A stretch of DNA of 64,000 nucleotides from Phoronis australis (taxonomy: Eukaryota; Phoronida; Phoronidae), in assembly GCA_002633005.1 (NCBI GenBank), contig NMRA01000204.1, positions 66,260-130,259 of the forward strand, in the 5' to 3' direction. Below are positions 22,501 through 31,925 of the stretch, piece after piece. Position 1 is the stretch's first letter. Every line of letters begins with the position of its first letter. Made by a program: the position numbers and the translations under genes. Under the pieces are notes generated by a model. The model saw nothing but the letters and a program-made list of their open reading frames with translations, was not told where the DNA came from and ran no database searches.

Positions 22501-24204
22501 CTTTGTTTTTGTTTTTGTTTTGATACCTTTCAACAGGGCTTGGAATTTTCCACGGAAACGCGGATTTCCGCTTTTTTGAAATGTGCTTTCCGCTTTTTTT
22601 ATAATATTTCCGCGTAACAAAATCGGATTTGATATGAAATTTCCGCGGCAAATTCCTTTCTTACCGCGGCGTTGCAGACGACGTTCACCTCGGAAAGCGG
22701 AAGTCTTTATGTTTCGGAGGAACGTAAATTGTCAACATTGCCGGGGCATCTGGGTAAAGCNATTGGTGGTGGGTGGAGACTGAAGAGGGCAGCAGTGCAG
22801 GCTATGTACCGTCCAGCTACATGTTTGTAAGGCGATGTCATATTTGTGAAAATAGCATTGTTCTACGATGATAGGGGTGATGTCATTGCCTACTGATAGG
22901 TGCTGGGATTTTCAATCATCCCTCCTGTTTGGTCCGTTGAAATTTTAATATTGTTTTCCAATACAGTTGATTGACATTGCATGCAACAGTTATGTAACGT
23001 TTTTTAGCTTACAACACTCCATTCTACTAGTCTCTCGAACTAATTGATACAATTGATTGTGTTACACCCAGCATGGGTCACAACCATCATCTAGAAAGGT
23101 CTCAGTAGGGGTTTGATGTAATGTGTTTTGACTGAATTGAATTACTTGTTCAAGTTTCGAATCGAATTACTTGTTTAATTTTTTCCTACTGATTAATTTG
23201 AGCACCAGTTTCATTCCCTTTTAGCCAATTGAAGAAAAGCTTACAGGATTACCATGGTTACAGAATCGACCAGTTGAAAGTGTGCCACCTGTTAATACAG
23301 GTAAGACTGTCTTCAAATCATGTTTTGCTTTGTACATTTGCTGACCTGGTTCATCTGATTGTGTTGTCTTGATTTGTTGCTAGTTTCAATTTGTGTTTTT
23401 ATTGATAACAGTATATCTGATGTGGATTATGGGTCAAAAAGGACTACTGTGGAGTTCCCTAATGGCAATTTTATTTCTCTTTGTTTTTGTTTTTGTTTTG
23501 ATACCCTTCAAGTTCCTGAGTGGAATTTAATAAAAGTGTTACAGTATGTGATAGAAAGTCTAGTATACTTTCGTATTCACCTCAGTGGCAGCATAAGTCA
23601 CGAGTTCCCCTTGAGCAGCGACAGCAATTTCACTTTGCTATATTATAAAAGTAAAAGTAAGTCAAATCACCAAGAGTTTAGTATAACTGTGCGGTAAGCC
23701 ATTGTGTAATCCCACAATGCTTTATAAACATGGCTACATAAATTCAATCTACGCAACTGTAAATGATTGCCAGCTATGACAGGGGAGATAATGTGAGATG
23801 GTATAGCATCCCGTCCCGTGAAAGATTTACTATTTTATTGGTTGATGATCTAACCTCTTAACCCGGCAATAGTTACTTACAGGGGTCCTTATTTTGAGAA
23901 CCAGTTTGATGGCTGTTATTCAGTGGAGAAAACTGATTCTCGTAATGGGGGACCCCTGAAATTCACTATTACCCTTCACTCAGCCTTGCTTGACAAACAT
24001 TCCTTCTCTATCCATTCTTAAGGTTCCTACAAGCCATATGTGTCTGCATACAACAAGTCCAGCCAGAACAACTCGTCTTCTGCCCCGGTTGACAACTACA
24101 ACTGTGAAGTGTGCAACAGAACATTCAACGGTCCTATACCATACCAGGTGCACATGAAGAGCAAAGCACACCGTGAAGAGATGGAGGCGGCGAGTCATAA
24201 TTGA
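19430..24204 (+). CDS. SH3 domain plus C-terminal C2H2 zinc-finger protein (five exons)
   Basis: Model: 19430-19562, 20223-20375, 21704-21837, 22247-22322, 24023-24204, giving 225 aa with all phases closing. Residues 1-44 are basic, then acidic (SWDAPRRPKHFIDEVEDQD); 46-72 are Ser/Thr-rich. Residues 80-140 form an SH3 domain split by an intron: the AKYSY start, ELSVKQGD, WWW at 120-122 and the GYVPSSYM end keep the ligand-binding aromatic and proline positions. Residues 193-215 form a finger C-x2-C-x12-H-x5-H (C193, C196, H209, H215), the spacing of U1-like/zf-met fingers that often bind double-stranded RNA. SH3 suggests binding of proline-rich partners. I do not recognise a named orthologue. 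Start inferred from the first in-frame ATG. Confidence 0.85.
20223..20375 (+). CDS. SH3/ZnF exon 2
   Basis: Follows TTTATTTCAG. Encodes the Ser-rich linker and the first SH3 strand (KLVAKYSYSAQ). Donor G|GTGAGC, phase 1. Confidence 0.9.
20614..20718. repeat. Palindromic hairpin repeat, copy 3
   Basis: In intron 2 of the SH3/ZnF gene. TTGGATATAAC...TTATATCCAA arms with inner TTTTGAGAAACAGTT and AACTGGTTCTCAAAAT. Directly followed by the MITE at 20719. Confidence 0.88.
20719..20883 (-). mobile_element. MITE with GGCGGATCCAGG-type ends, reverse copy
   Basis: Reverse-orientation relative of 12921-13089: GGCAAATCCAGGATTTTG at the left, GGCCCCTCCCCTAAATCCACCAGTGG at the right, with the shared AGAGTATTAGCTAGGATTTTGCC block inside. 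Confidence 0.7.
21362..21571 (+). repeat. 105-bp tandem duplication
   Basis: Two adjacent copies (21362-21466, 21467-21571) that look almost identical by eye (GAGACC versus GAGAGC near the end). In intron 2 of the SH3/ZnF gene, 130 bp before exon 3. No N lies between them, so this looks like true sequence. Confidence 0.92.
21704..21837 (+). CDS. SH3/ZnF exon 3
   Basis: Follows CACTTTTGCAG. Encodes the rest of the SH3 domain through GYVPSSYMF. Donor TTT|GTAAGG, phase 0. Its second half recurs at 22762-22826 after an N. Confidence 0.92.
21773..22532 (+). repeat. Third duplicated segment, copy A
   Basis: From the middle of SH3/ZnF exon 3 through exon 4 into the next intron. Repeated at 22762-23510 with minor changes. 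Confidence 0.92.
22247..22322 (+). CDS. SH3/ZnF exon 4 (copy A)
   Basis: Follows TCCCTTTTAG. Encodes a 25-residue linker with PIEEKLTGLPWLQNRP. Donor G|GTAAGA, phase 1. Repeated at 23225-23300. Confidence 0.85.
22533..22760. other. Contig-end sequence absent from the second copy
   Basis: Follows copy A but has no match in copy B, which continues with other DNA after the same point. Contains short runs of TTTCCGCTTTTTT and CG-rich words. Either an insertion in one haplotype or a misassembled contig end. Confidence 0.6.
22762..23510 (+). repeat. Third duplicated segment, copy B
   Basis: Starts within SH3/ZnF exon 3 directly after the N and repeats 21773-22532. Confidence 0.92.
23225..23300 (+). 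CDS. SH3/ZnF exon 4 (copy B)
   Basis: Same 76 bp as 22247-22322 with one visible change (CCAGCT to CCACCT, Ala to Pro). Lies in the duplicated segment after the N at 22761. Only one of the two copies should be counted in the mRNA; using both would break the phase (each enters at 0 and exits at 1). Confidence 0.8.
23867..23968. repeat. Palindromic hairpin repeat, copy 4
   Basis: AGGGGTCCTTATTTTGAGAACCAGTTT pairs with AAACTGATTCTCGTAATGGGGGACCCCT; the outermost GGCAATAG/CTATTACC ends also pair. Paired changes on both arms (GGGGTCC with GGACCCC instead of the GCCC/GGGC of sister copies) keep the stem. Confidence 0.88.
24023..24204 (+). CDS. SH3/ZnF terminal exon
   Basis: Follows CCATTCTTAAG. 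Encodes the C2H2 finger (CEVC...VHMKSKAH) and ends with TGA. A polar Asn/Ser stretch precedes the finger. Confidence 0.92.
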
Positions 24205-25889
24205 CCATAGATGCTGTTAGATGCTAGAGGTCTGTTTTACGCACAATGCTAGTTCAGGATAGACAATCTTCGTCCCTCACGGACCACAGCGGAATTGTTA
24301 TTAGCTCTTCTCTTTCCTCATCAATGCTCTTCTCATGTGCAGCAATTCTATTCTTTAGAAAACAATTCGTTTCCCACTAAAAACAGCACATGTTCCCAAT
24401 TTTAGTATCAATACAGATTTGAAACGTTGTATGAAGTGCATGGTACTAGTGCCACTTCTCAGGTGTGAAAAGAAATGCAGTTAATGAGAAAAGACCTGAG
24501 TTCGGAAGAATAGAATTGTTGTTTATGAGAAGAAGACTTGCTCACAAGAATAGAACTGTGTTATTAATGACGGCATGCTGTTGATGAGAGTGCCTGTGCG
24601 AATTTTGCAAAGGAAGACAGTTGTCTGCCCTTAAGGTGTATGCCCAACTGCATCTTAATCTTTTTGTGATTTCCAGTGAAAGATGTAGTCGTGAAGGCGA
24701 TTTTAAATGTAGTCAAGTAACTTGTCGAACTGAATCCTTGTTAACCTAGTTATAAGTGACGCAAAATTCATTGGGTAGTGCTAGTGAAACAAAGGTCCTA
24801 CTTGTGTAGATGTATGCATTCAGGTAGTCACGTGGGACTCTTAGTTCACAGACGGTCCCATTTCTGCTCTCAGTCTAGTCAGATGTTAAAAAGAAAGACT
24901 TTTCATCATTATTACCACCTTGTAAATATCCAGTCACCCTTTCAGTTATTTTGAATAACAATTCAGCTTTTTTACGTTTTTCAAAACCTAGCAGTGGTAA
25001 AGCCTCATTCTCACCGATTTAGGACTCAATATGGTGTACAAGTGAAGTTCATTTTTCATTTTATCACAAAAGATATCCGAATACATGCTTTATCATTTTC
25101 AAATTCTATACCATAGCTCCACCTGGCAATGTTTTGAGAAACTGTGGACATTTGTGATATTGTTAGAAGGCTTTGAAGGATGCAAAAAGCCAATGTTGGC
25201 AATTATTTTTTACCAGAGTTTGTGGGATTCTTAGTGCACACTTGCTAGAAAGAATGATGTTTTATGAAATCTGCACTGTGCAAAATTTCCCTGCTAACTG
25301 TTTTTTTCTTGAAAATTTTAACATATGGAACTCGACTTATCTGCCTTTCTTTGTGCCACAGTGGTGGTTTACTGGTATCAGGCACCACAACTCATAGTTG
25401 CATCACTTGCCTTTGGATACCCGTTTCTTGTCAGACCACTTTGTTTAGATATGTTTGTGTAGCTTTTGAAATAACTGCTAAAACTGGTAGGTGCTTTTTT
25501 ACTTTAAACAGTGAGGTGCAGGTTTCACAATCAATTACCCTATTTTGTTTACTTTACTTTGTTTTAGAACTTTTAACATTTCTTCTGAACAGTGCATTAT
25601 GCAATAGAAAACAAAAGAGGTACATGTCCGTCATAATTTGTGCTCTTGATAATGATTTAACAACTTCCTGTTACTGAAAGATATTACCGTAATATCATCA
25701 TGAAATCTCAACCAGAACAACGTAATGAGTAAGCTTCTGGCTTTTATGAAGGACTTTACGGAATCTGACTTCTTTTACAGAATAAGATATTTCAAACAGA
25801 ATTTACATATTTCAGTAGCATATGCCAGAACTCTAATATTTTTGTTTTAATTACCAGAAATTATGTTTACTACTCATCAAATTAAATTT
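24205..25889 (+). other. 3' flank or 3' UTR of the SH3/ZnF gene
   Basis: No AATAAA was found close to the stop codon, so the transcript end is unknown. A 137-codon ORF at 25264-25677 is Leu/Phe/Cys-rich with no recognised motif and I do not count it as a gene. Confidence 0.45.
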
Positions 25890-26570
25890 GGCATCCGGCG
25901 TCATGTGCTCTGATGGGTCTGAGTGCCATGACGTCCTGTAGTGGCAGTTCTGTATCTTAACCTCTTGCAAGTGTTCTTCTGAATCTGAAAACATGATGAT
26001 GCCCTCTTGTGGCATTTTTTAAAGCTCACCTCACTATTTTCAGACTTTCTTGACCCTGCAGATTTTCATGAAATTTAACAAATTTGATGTAATGTATATA
26101 ACCTAGTGATTATTTTTATTACTTTTGCATTTATTTTTGTCGTCCACCGCTTTATCTGTCAAACCGCTCAAAGGATCACTATGAATATTGGCAGATGTGC
26201 TAAGATGGCAATGGCTCTGCCATTGATTTTCAAATGGGCCCAAGTATTGTGGCACCATCTAGTGGCAATTTTTTTTTTTTGCATCCACAGCTGTATCTTC
26301 TAAACCTCTTTCGTGATCTTTGTGGAATTTTTGAAGTATATTCCTATGAACAGAACACAACTTCTTTACTGTTGTACTTCCTAGTGGCAGTTTTTGTTTT
26401 TTTTACGTTTGCCTCTGTGTCTTTGAAGTTACATAAGCTATTTTCATTTATTAGCGAGGCAATAACGCGTTGCCATCTTGGGATGGGATCAAAGTATTTT
26501 GCTCCACCTACTGGTGACCATATGTATGATGATAATAAACTCCCCTGAAGCATGCCATTAGTCATGGGAA
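25890..26570 (+). repeat. Dispersed CTAGTGGCA repeat array, copy 4
   Basis: At least five units with the marker (T)GTAGTGGCAGT, CTTGTGGCATTTTTT, CTAGTGGCAATTTTT, CTAGTGGCAGTTTTT and CTACTGGTGACC, spaced roughly 100-150 bp, each followed by T-rich DNA and a GCCTCTGT or ACCGCTTTATCTGT block. More diverged than the copies in the SDR gene. Confidence 0.75.
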
Positions 26571-27476
26571 TGTTTCAATCCTTTGCTCATGCCATAATTT
26601 TTATGTCTTTGGAATTTACAAAACAAAAAAAAAGTACTACGTTGAGTCACATCTTACCACTGGATTTCTTAAGGAATTGCTTTTCTTTAAAGTAGTAATA
26701 GAACCAATCAGAAGGTGGCGAGGTTTGACTACAGTTCACCTCCCCAAGAACTGTCAAACAACATGTTTTATAGATCGACATTTTGTGAGTTTGCTAAAAA
26801 AGTTTAGGGGTAAGGGAAGCAGAAGAATTAAAGCCCAGTTATGAAAATCAGGAATGTTTATTTAGCATTGCTTTTGATCCCTGATATTACATGGTTACTC
26901 ATGCTTTTTTGGTCTGGAAATACCGAGTATTGTTACATGTGGAGATAACTCTGATTGGATATCAGTTACATAAGACACTCTAATGTTGGTTTTCGAAATA
27001 AATGGGATTTGTTTACTTTGCATGGTAATCCTTTTCACTCCTTTTAAGCAAACTAAGTCAAAAGTACATTTATTAATTTCTGTGGAATGTAACTGAATCA
27101 ACCTATCACAGAGGAGTTTTATATGAGAGTTACTTTTTCGTATCTGTGAGGTGCATTAGTAACTTTCATCATTTTTTCCCATGTTTTCATTTGTAGTAAC
27201 TGTTGTGTCGGACATAGGGACTGTTCTAAACAGGTGCTCTGGCATGCTTTGTGAGATGTGAAAAGTTGCATCGACAGTCGGATTTTTAGGTGTATCTCTG
27301 TAACCATAACTTTTGTTGTTGTTGATGTTGATGTTGTGTTATAAGCAAGTGTTTTGTTTTAGAAAATGTGTCACTGCTTAGAGATTAGCTTGATTTAGAT
27401 TTAGTGTTTAGAGGTTATGCACTTTGTTGGTGCTAATATTCATGACTGTGCCAAGAACTACTCAGGGCATTGTTTG
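26571..27476. other. Intergenic DNA, nothing recognised
   Basis: AT-rich; the short minus-strand ORFs at 26895-27307 have no splice context or family resemblance. Confidence 0.5.
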
Positions 27477-27629
27477 CAGTGCTGTAGTGGGGTGTAGGCA
27501 CACATAGGCGCAGCCAACCACCTTTTGGCGTTTGAACGTAGCGCCTACGCACCATAAGTTAGTTCAGTGCACAAGGTGATACCGTGCTCTGGGCGCCTAC
27601 TTACCTCTAATTTTACCACTACAGCACTG
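27477..27629. mobile_element. hAT-like MITE, copy 1
   Basis: Ends CAGTGCTGTAGTGG and CCACTACAGCACTG are perfect 14-bp inverted repeats around 153 bp with subterminal GGTGTAGGC and GCGCCTAC. Flanks ATTGTTTG and ATGTTTGT look like a slightly decayed target duplication. Copy 2 is at 60586-60744. Confidence 0.88.
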
Positions 27630-28579
27630 ATGTTTGTTATAAAGAGTAACCAGATTGTTTTAATCTCTCTACTTATAATGTAGAAGGTAAATGATACAGC
27701 AATTTTCCACAAAAATTATGGGGACAGTTAGCGGTTTCGTCAAGGCATCAGGTATCTTGGTTACAAACAGTAGGTTGACAATATGTTGACAGCAGTGTTT
27801 TTTTGTTGATTTCAAGTTGTTTTAGTGTATTTGTTTTTACGTTGGCATTGAGGATTTAGAGTAACTAACTGCAAGATCCAAGCAGGTTCATGGACGAATA
27901 AATTAAATATCTTGAAGAGCTCTGACACCAATGCATGAATCAGGCAGCAGGAAAAACATGTTAAACTTTTGTAAATTACCGAATTTATCACAGCAGTGAT
28001 GGGACATTTAGCAGTTTTGTTGACATGTGTGACTTAACACTTTTCTTCCCTATTGCAACCCTGAAGGTTAATTTTGAATTATTATTTTGATGATTTTTTG
28101 TTACAAATGATCAAAAATTTTATGGAGTATCGTTTTATGACCTCTGTAAAATACAAACCATCCCGATAATGAGGTAAATTGTTCTTTATTATTCCTTATT
28201 GTGGAATTTTTTTAAAAGAAAAGCCCACTTGTCCGCTATATTGTGTGCTAAATAGCCTGCGAAGAATGGTTTTATTTTTAGGTTCACTGAAGTATGATTT
28301 AGTAACCTGGTACCTACTAGTTGGCTGTTACTGTGGTTGATCTAACTCAGTTTTGCGTTTTTAAACGTTTCGTTTGGCCCCGTTCGTTGCCATTTCTGAA
28401 GCATGCAGTCAAAAGACATTTTACAAGTGTTGTAATTGTGCGTGATCTTTGCGTATCCCAACAAGCGATTATGTTTTTATAATAAATGAGTATGAAATAA
28501 CATTGGTTAGTGTTTGTTTTCTGGTAAACTTTACCTAAAAATTTGGAAAGTACACAGATATAAAGTACAAGGCAAAAGA
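27630..28579. other. Intergenic DNA, nothing recognised
   Basis: AT-rich, with T runs. The minus ORF around 28347-28637 shows no known domain. Confidence 0.5.
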
Positions 28580-29336
28580 CTAACAAAAAAAAAGAATTAG
28601 ACCACTGCAAACACATTCCGTTTCGTCGTATGGACAACTTCGTGTAGAATTCAGTAATGCTACTTCGGGAATTGTGGCTTTACTGAATGGGAGGGCATTC
28701 ACGGGCACTGCGGGCACTCCTCTGTAAACCGTTTCGCAACTTGGTATCCTGTCAAAAATAACTGGAAATGGTTGGTCAGCTATCACTTTAAGTCGAACGA
28801 AAGTTTGAGTAAAATATGGCATGCGTTATTTCGATGCACAAGTACAAGAGTTCTTGTTCAATAAGTCGACTCCGAACATACGGGCACACGGCGATTTCTT
28901 GCCTTTACATTGCAGACAGGTGTGTTCTGACAATTTTACTATCCAAAAGTTGTGCATGAAATTTGGTGTAAGCGGACAGTGGTCAACAAAAGTCCTATAC
29001 GTTAACGACGTCGGGTGTAGAGAGGGCTATGAATTTCGTTCTCCCGTCAGAAGCATTCATCCAACTGAAGTATTTGATAGGCATTCAACATTTTTTTTTT
29101 TTTTTTCTACCGACGTTGCGCCGGGAGCCGCCTGGTTCCTACTGGGGTGTATCAGTGACGCGGACAACGATCCCTCACTCCCGTTGCCGATTCAACTCGA
29201 TAAGCCTGGCGCCCGGGTGTCCGCTGATTATAGTTGTCCGACTGGCTTCAAAGCGGTTCTTTGTAAGGCTCTAGTTCGGGAAATTTCCACATTTATTTTG
29301 GGCTCTGAGCTGTTTTGCGGATATCGGAGAAAATAA
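28580..29336. other. GC-richer region with opposing uncharacterised ORFs
   Basis: Base composition rises here compared with the flanks. On the plus strand 28821-29336 could encode 171 aa with nine cysteines but no signal peptide, and it contains a run of phenylalanines made by a T15-16 tract. On the minus strand 28580-28822 could encode 80 aa including VIFDRIPSCETVYRGVPAVP. Neither is recognised. The two meet head to head at 28821. A decayed gene, a single-exon gene or a promoter-like CpG-rich patch are all possible. Confidence 0.25.
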
Positions 29337-29379
29337 CGGATGGCAGAAAAAAAGGCTGTCGGCTCAGCCTCAGTGCTCA

Positions 29380-29625
29380 TGCGCACACCCAGGGGGCTCG
29401 AACGAACCCCCCCCCCCCCCAATTTTGGCGAAGTGAGCAAAAAGGTAAGCCTCAGAGAAACAAAAACTCCGAAAAAATAGAAAACGAAACAAAAGTCCAC
29501 TATTAATGCAGCAACTACCTAAATTCAAATGCACAATTCATAGCTGTGAAAGTACCTCGTTTTTTTGTAAAAGGTCCACATTCTCAAAAATTCGAGTCCC
29601 CATTTATTAGACTGGGTGCGCGCAT
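29380..29625 (+). repeat. GC-richer dispersed repeat, copy 2
   Basis: Relative of 18273-18575, with a C14 run, GCCTCAGAGAAACAAAAACTCCG, AAAAGTCCACTATT and the closing CTGGGTGCGCGCATG. The start GCGCACACCCAGG is the inverse of the end CTGGGTGCGC, so the element has inverted termini. Confidence 0.75.
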
Positions 29626-29744
29626 GCTTAGTCTAATTCTTCGCGGATGTACGTGTATAGCGAAATCGCAATGGGGGAACTCTTGGGGGCATTGAAACTG
29701 CTTTAACAGTCAGAAATGTCGATTTTTGGATAAGTTGTTATATG

Positions 29745-30085
29745 CAGTGGCGGATCTAGGATAACATAAGGGGGGGGGGCAACATGTTGTTGCCTCGGGG
29801 AATTGGGCAAAGCGCGGATGTATGCACAGGGTGGCAAAGATGTGTACTTCCTCTCCGCAAGACCTATCACCGGACTAAAAAAAAAAACGGGAACACGATT
29901 CCCCCGCAACCTTGAGTCTTTAAAACAAAAACGGGCACCTGCATGGGCGGCGCACCATTGGGGGCAGGCGGAGGGGGCTATAGCCCCCCACTTTTTTCAA
30001 TGCTACGCCCCGCACGTGGTCTGCGGTGCACCACAGGGGGCTGAGGGGGCTTTGCCCCCCACTTTTTCAATGCGCCGCCCATGAC
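29745..30085 (+). repeat. G/C-rich repeat beginning CAGTGGCGGATCTAGG
   Basis: The start matches the end sequence of the MITEs at 12921 and 20719. Inside, GGGGCTATAGCCCCCCACTTTTTTCAATGC and GGGGCTTTGCCCCCCACTTTTTCAATGC form two direct copies ~80 bp apart, each with a small hairpin of G and C runs. The right boundary is uncertain. Confidence 0.5.
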
Positions 30086-31739
30086 TTGACACCGCATACT
30101 AACTGAGACCACTCAAGTGTAACACACGGTTTTCGAAACTAGTAATCTGCCATGCGCTCCGCACCCCGCGGGTTTGAGTACACGATTTTGAGGGGCGCAG
30201 GACGGAGTTGGAACTTATAGTTTCGCGTCCATCCTCCAGGCTAATGGAGACTGGATGCGAGACGACACTGAATTTCTGCATTGTCCACTACGCCACAAAA
30301 GAGTTCGCTTCCCGCGTATAGCCGGTGTGCCACTTACACTCAGTCACAGTGCTACGAAAGTATAGGTGGCGCTGTGTCAGAGAGTGTACCACTGTGCCAA
30401 CTGAACGAGATGACCTTAAATGACGTCACAGATCATGTGACCAGAAGGATTCCCGTTCTCGTAAACAAAGAACGAAGTATTAGTTTGTTTACGTATCTTG
30501 CACCGGACGGAAACTCGGTTGTGACGTGTGGGTCGATATATAAGTCAGGGCAAGTCATCGCGTGTTTCAGTGGGAACAAAGAGACCAGGGCGAAAGGTGC
30601 GTTGTGGGGATGTGCATGGCCGTGCGGGAAGCCAGACCGCCGTATACAGCGGCTGTCGATGTGAACCCCTTGGAGACGTGCGCGGCAGGAAAGTGCATAG
30701 GTGGTTGACATCCGAAAGTCTCTCTGGCGTTTGACCACGCCGAAGTCAAAGTATAAGGAAAAACCTGATGAGCTGTGATTTCCTAACTGTGCCAGAGAGA
30801 AGTTTTCCGTCACTATAATGGAAAATCTACAGCACCGACGGACTGAGGTAACAAGATACGGTAACGTTTTGTGTTAATTCATTTGATCATTTGAGTCACA
30901 CTGGGTATCAATTCGCCAACCGAGTGTCGATTTCTCAAAAAAAATGTTGACCTATCATTGTATTCTCTTACAGTTGTACTCACTAGCTTGAACTTTGTGG
31001 CGTCTAACACGTACAGTAATAGTGTCGTAAGTCAGACTTCCCTTTGAGCACTTAAAATATAGGTAGGCGGGAATTGCCACTCATAACCCCGGCCCACTGC
31101 GAACCTCAAGCATTCAGGTGCTGTTGTTCATTGTTCGAGTGTATTGGAGTGGGCTGCGGACTCTCGCACTGACTGCGAATTCGCGGAAATGGCAATTTCC
31201 TGTCAGTTGCGTAATAAGCCGTGAGATTCTCGGAACGGCATGTTTATTGTTTACCTCTACCGTAGTGTTCGGTTAAATTGTTGGCAGTGTTCCAGCGATA
31301 TGACGTAATCAGTAGTAAGAGACATGACAGTTGCCGTTTTTAAAGTGCGTCTCCTTGTGGTACCAGCTGTACTCTGGTAACAATGGCTTAACGCAATTAG
31401 GTCTTCCCATTCATCTATTTAAGCGTATAGGGGATGTCAGAGCTCTGCTTCCAAGTGAGATATCCCACCTTTATACCAATAGCTGGAGGCATTGTAGTGC
31501 TCCTTAATCGTTGATACCCAATATAAAACAGGACTTCTAAGATACATATTTCTCGGGAGGGGGGGGGGTCACTCATATTGACAAGGTGTCTCAAAAGTGG
31601 TGTTTGTGAAACAGAACTCCACATAGGAAGGGGTGACTCATGGAAGCTCTCCACATGTACCCCTCCCCCAACCCCCAGCGTGTAAATGGGTTCCCTCAAC
31701 CTCATGAAACAACCTCTTGAAAATGCCTCACAGTTTCAC
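30086..31739. other. CpG-richer non-coding region
   Basis: Higher CpG than the surroundings (30150-31300), with TATA-like words near 30537 and 30751. A short frame ATGGAAAATCTACAGC at 30819 runs into CTGAG|GTAACA, which could be a first coding exon, but no partner exon was found. The 127-codon ORF at 30281 has an opposing ORF of equal length and no known features. May be a promoter. Confidence 0.3.
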
Positions 31740-31925
31740 CTATTTGCAGCTGAATGGTCCAATACGGGGAGAAAATAGACTCAAAGACAATTGATGATTT
31801 AACTCCAGTTGTCATGGTCTTTTCGTCCCGAGCGAGCGTGTTGGTCACATGGTGTGGATGTGAAGTGACGAAGTCACAGACAGCAGAGACATATGGTCGA
31901 TGACACTGTTCCCACTCACTCAAAG
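31740..31925 (-). CDS. Orphan internal exon of an unidentified gene
   Basis: On the minus strand a 186-bp open block lies between a good acceptor (TTATCTGTCCACAG) and donor (G|GTGAAA), with matching entry and exit phase 1. It encodes about 61 residues that read like a folded protein, with LSEWEQCHRPYV, VCDFVTSHPHHV and FESIFSPYWTIQLQ. I do not recognise the family. The open frame continues upstream to an ATG at 32002-32004, so an alternative is a first exon starting there. No neighbouring exon was identified on either side, so the gene may be partly outside what I can see, or decayed. Confidence 0.5.

Noticed and set aside
25264-25677. 137-codon ORF
   Set aside because: Composition follows the AT-rich flank (Leu, Phe, Cys), no motif, lies in the probable 3' flank of the SH3/ZnF gene.
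30281-30813. Overlapping 126-127 codon ORFs on opposite strands
   Set aside because: In CpG-rich DNA stops are rarer, so long chance ORFs are expected; neither resembles a protein family.
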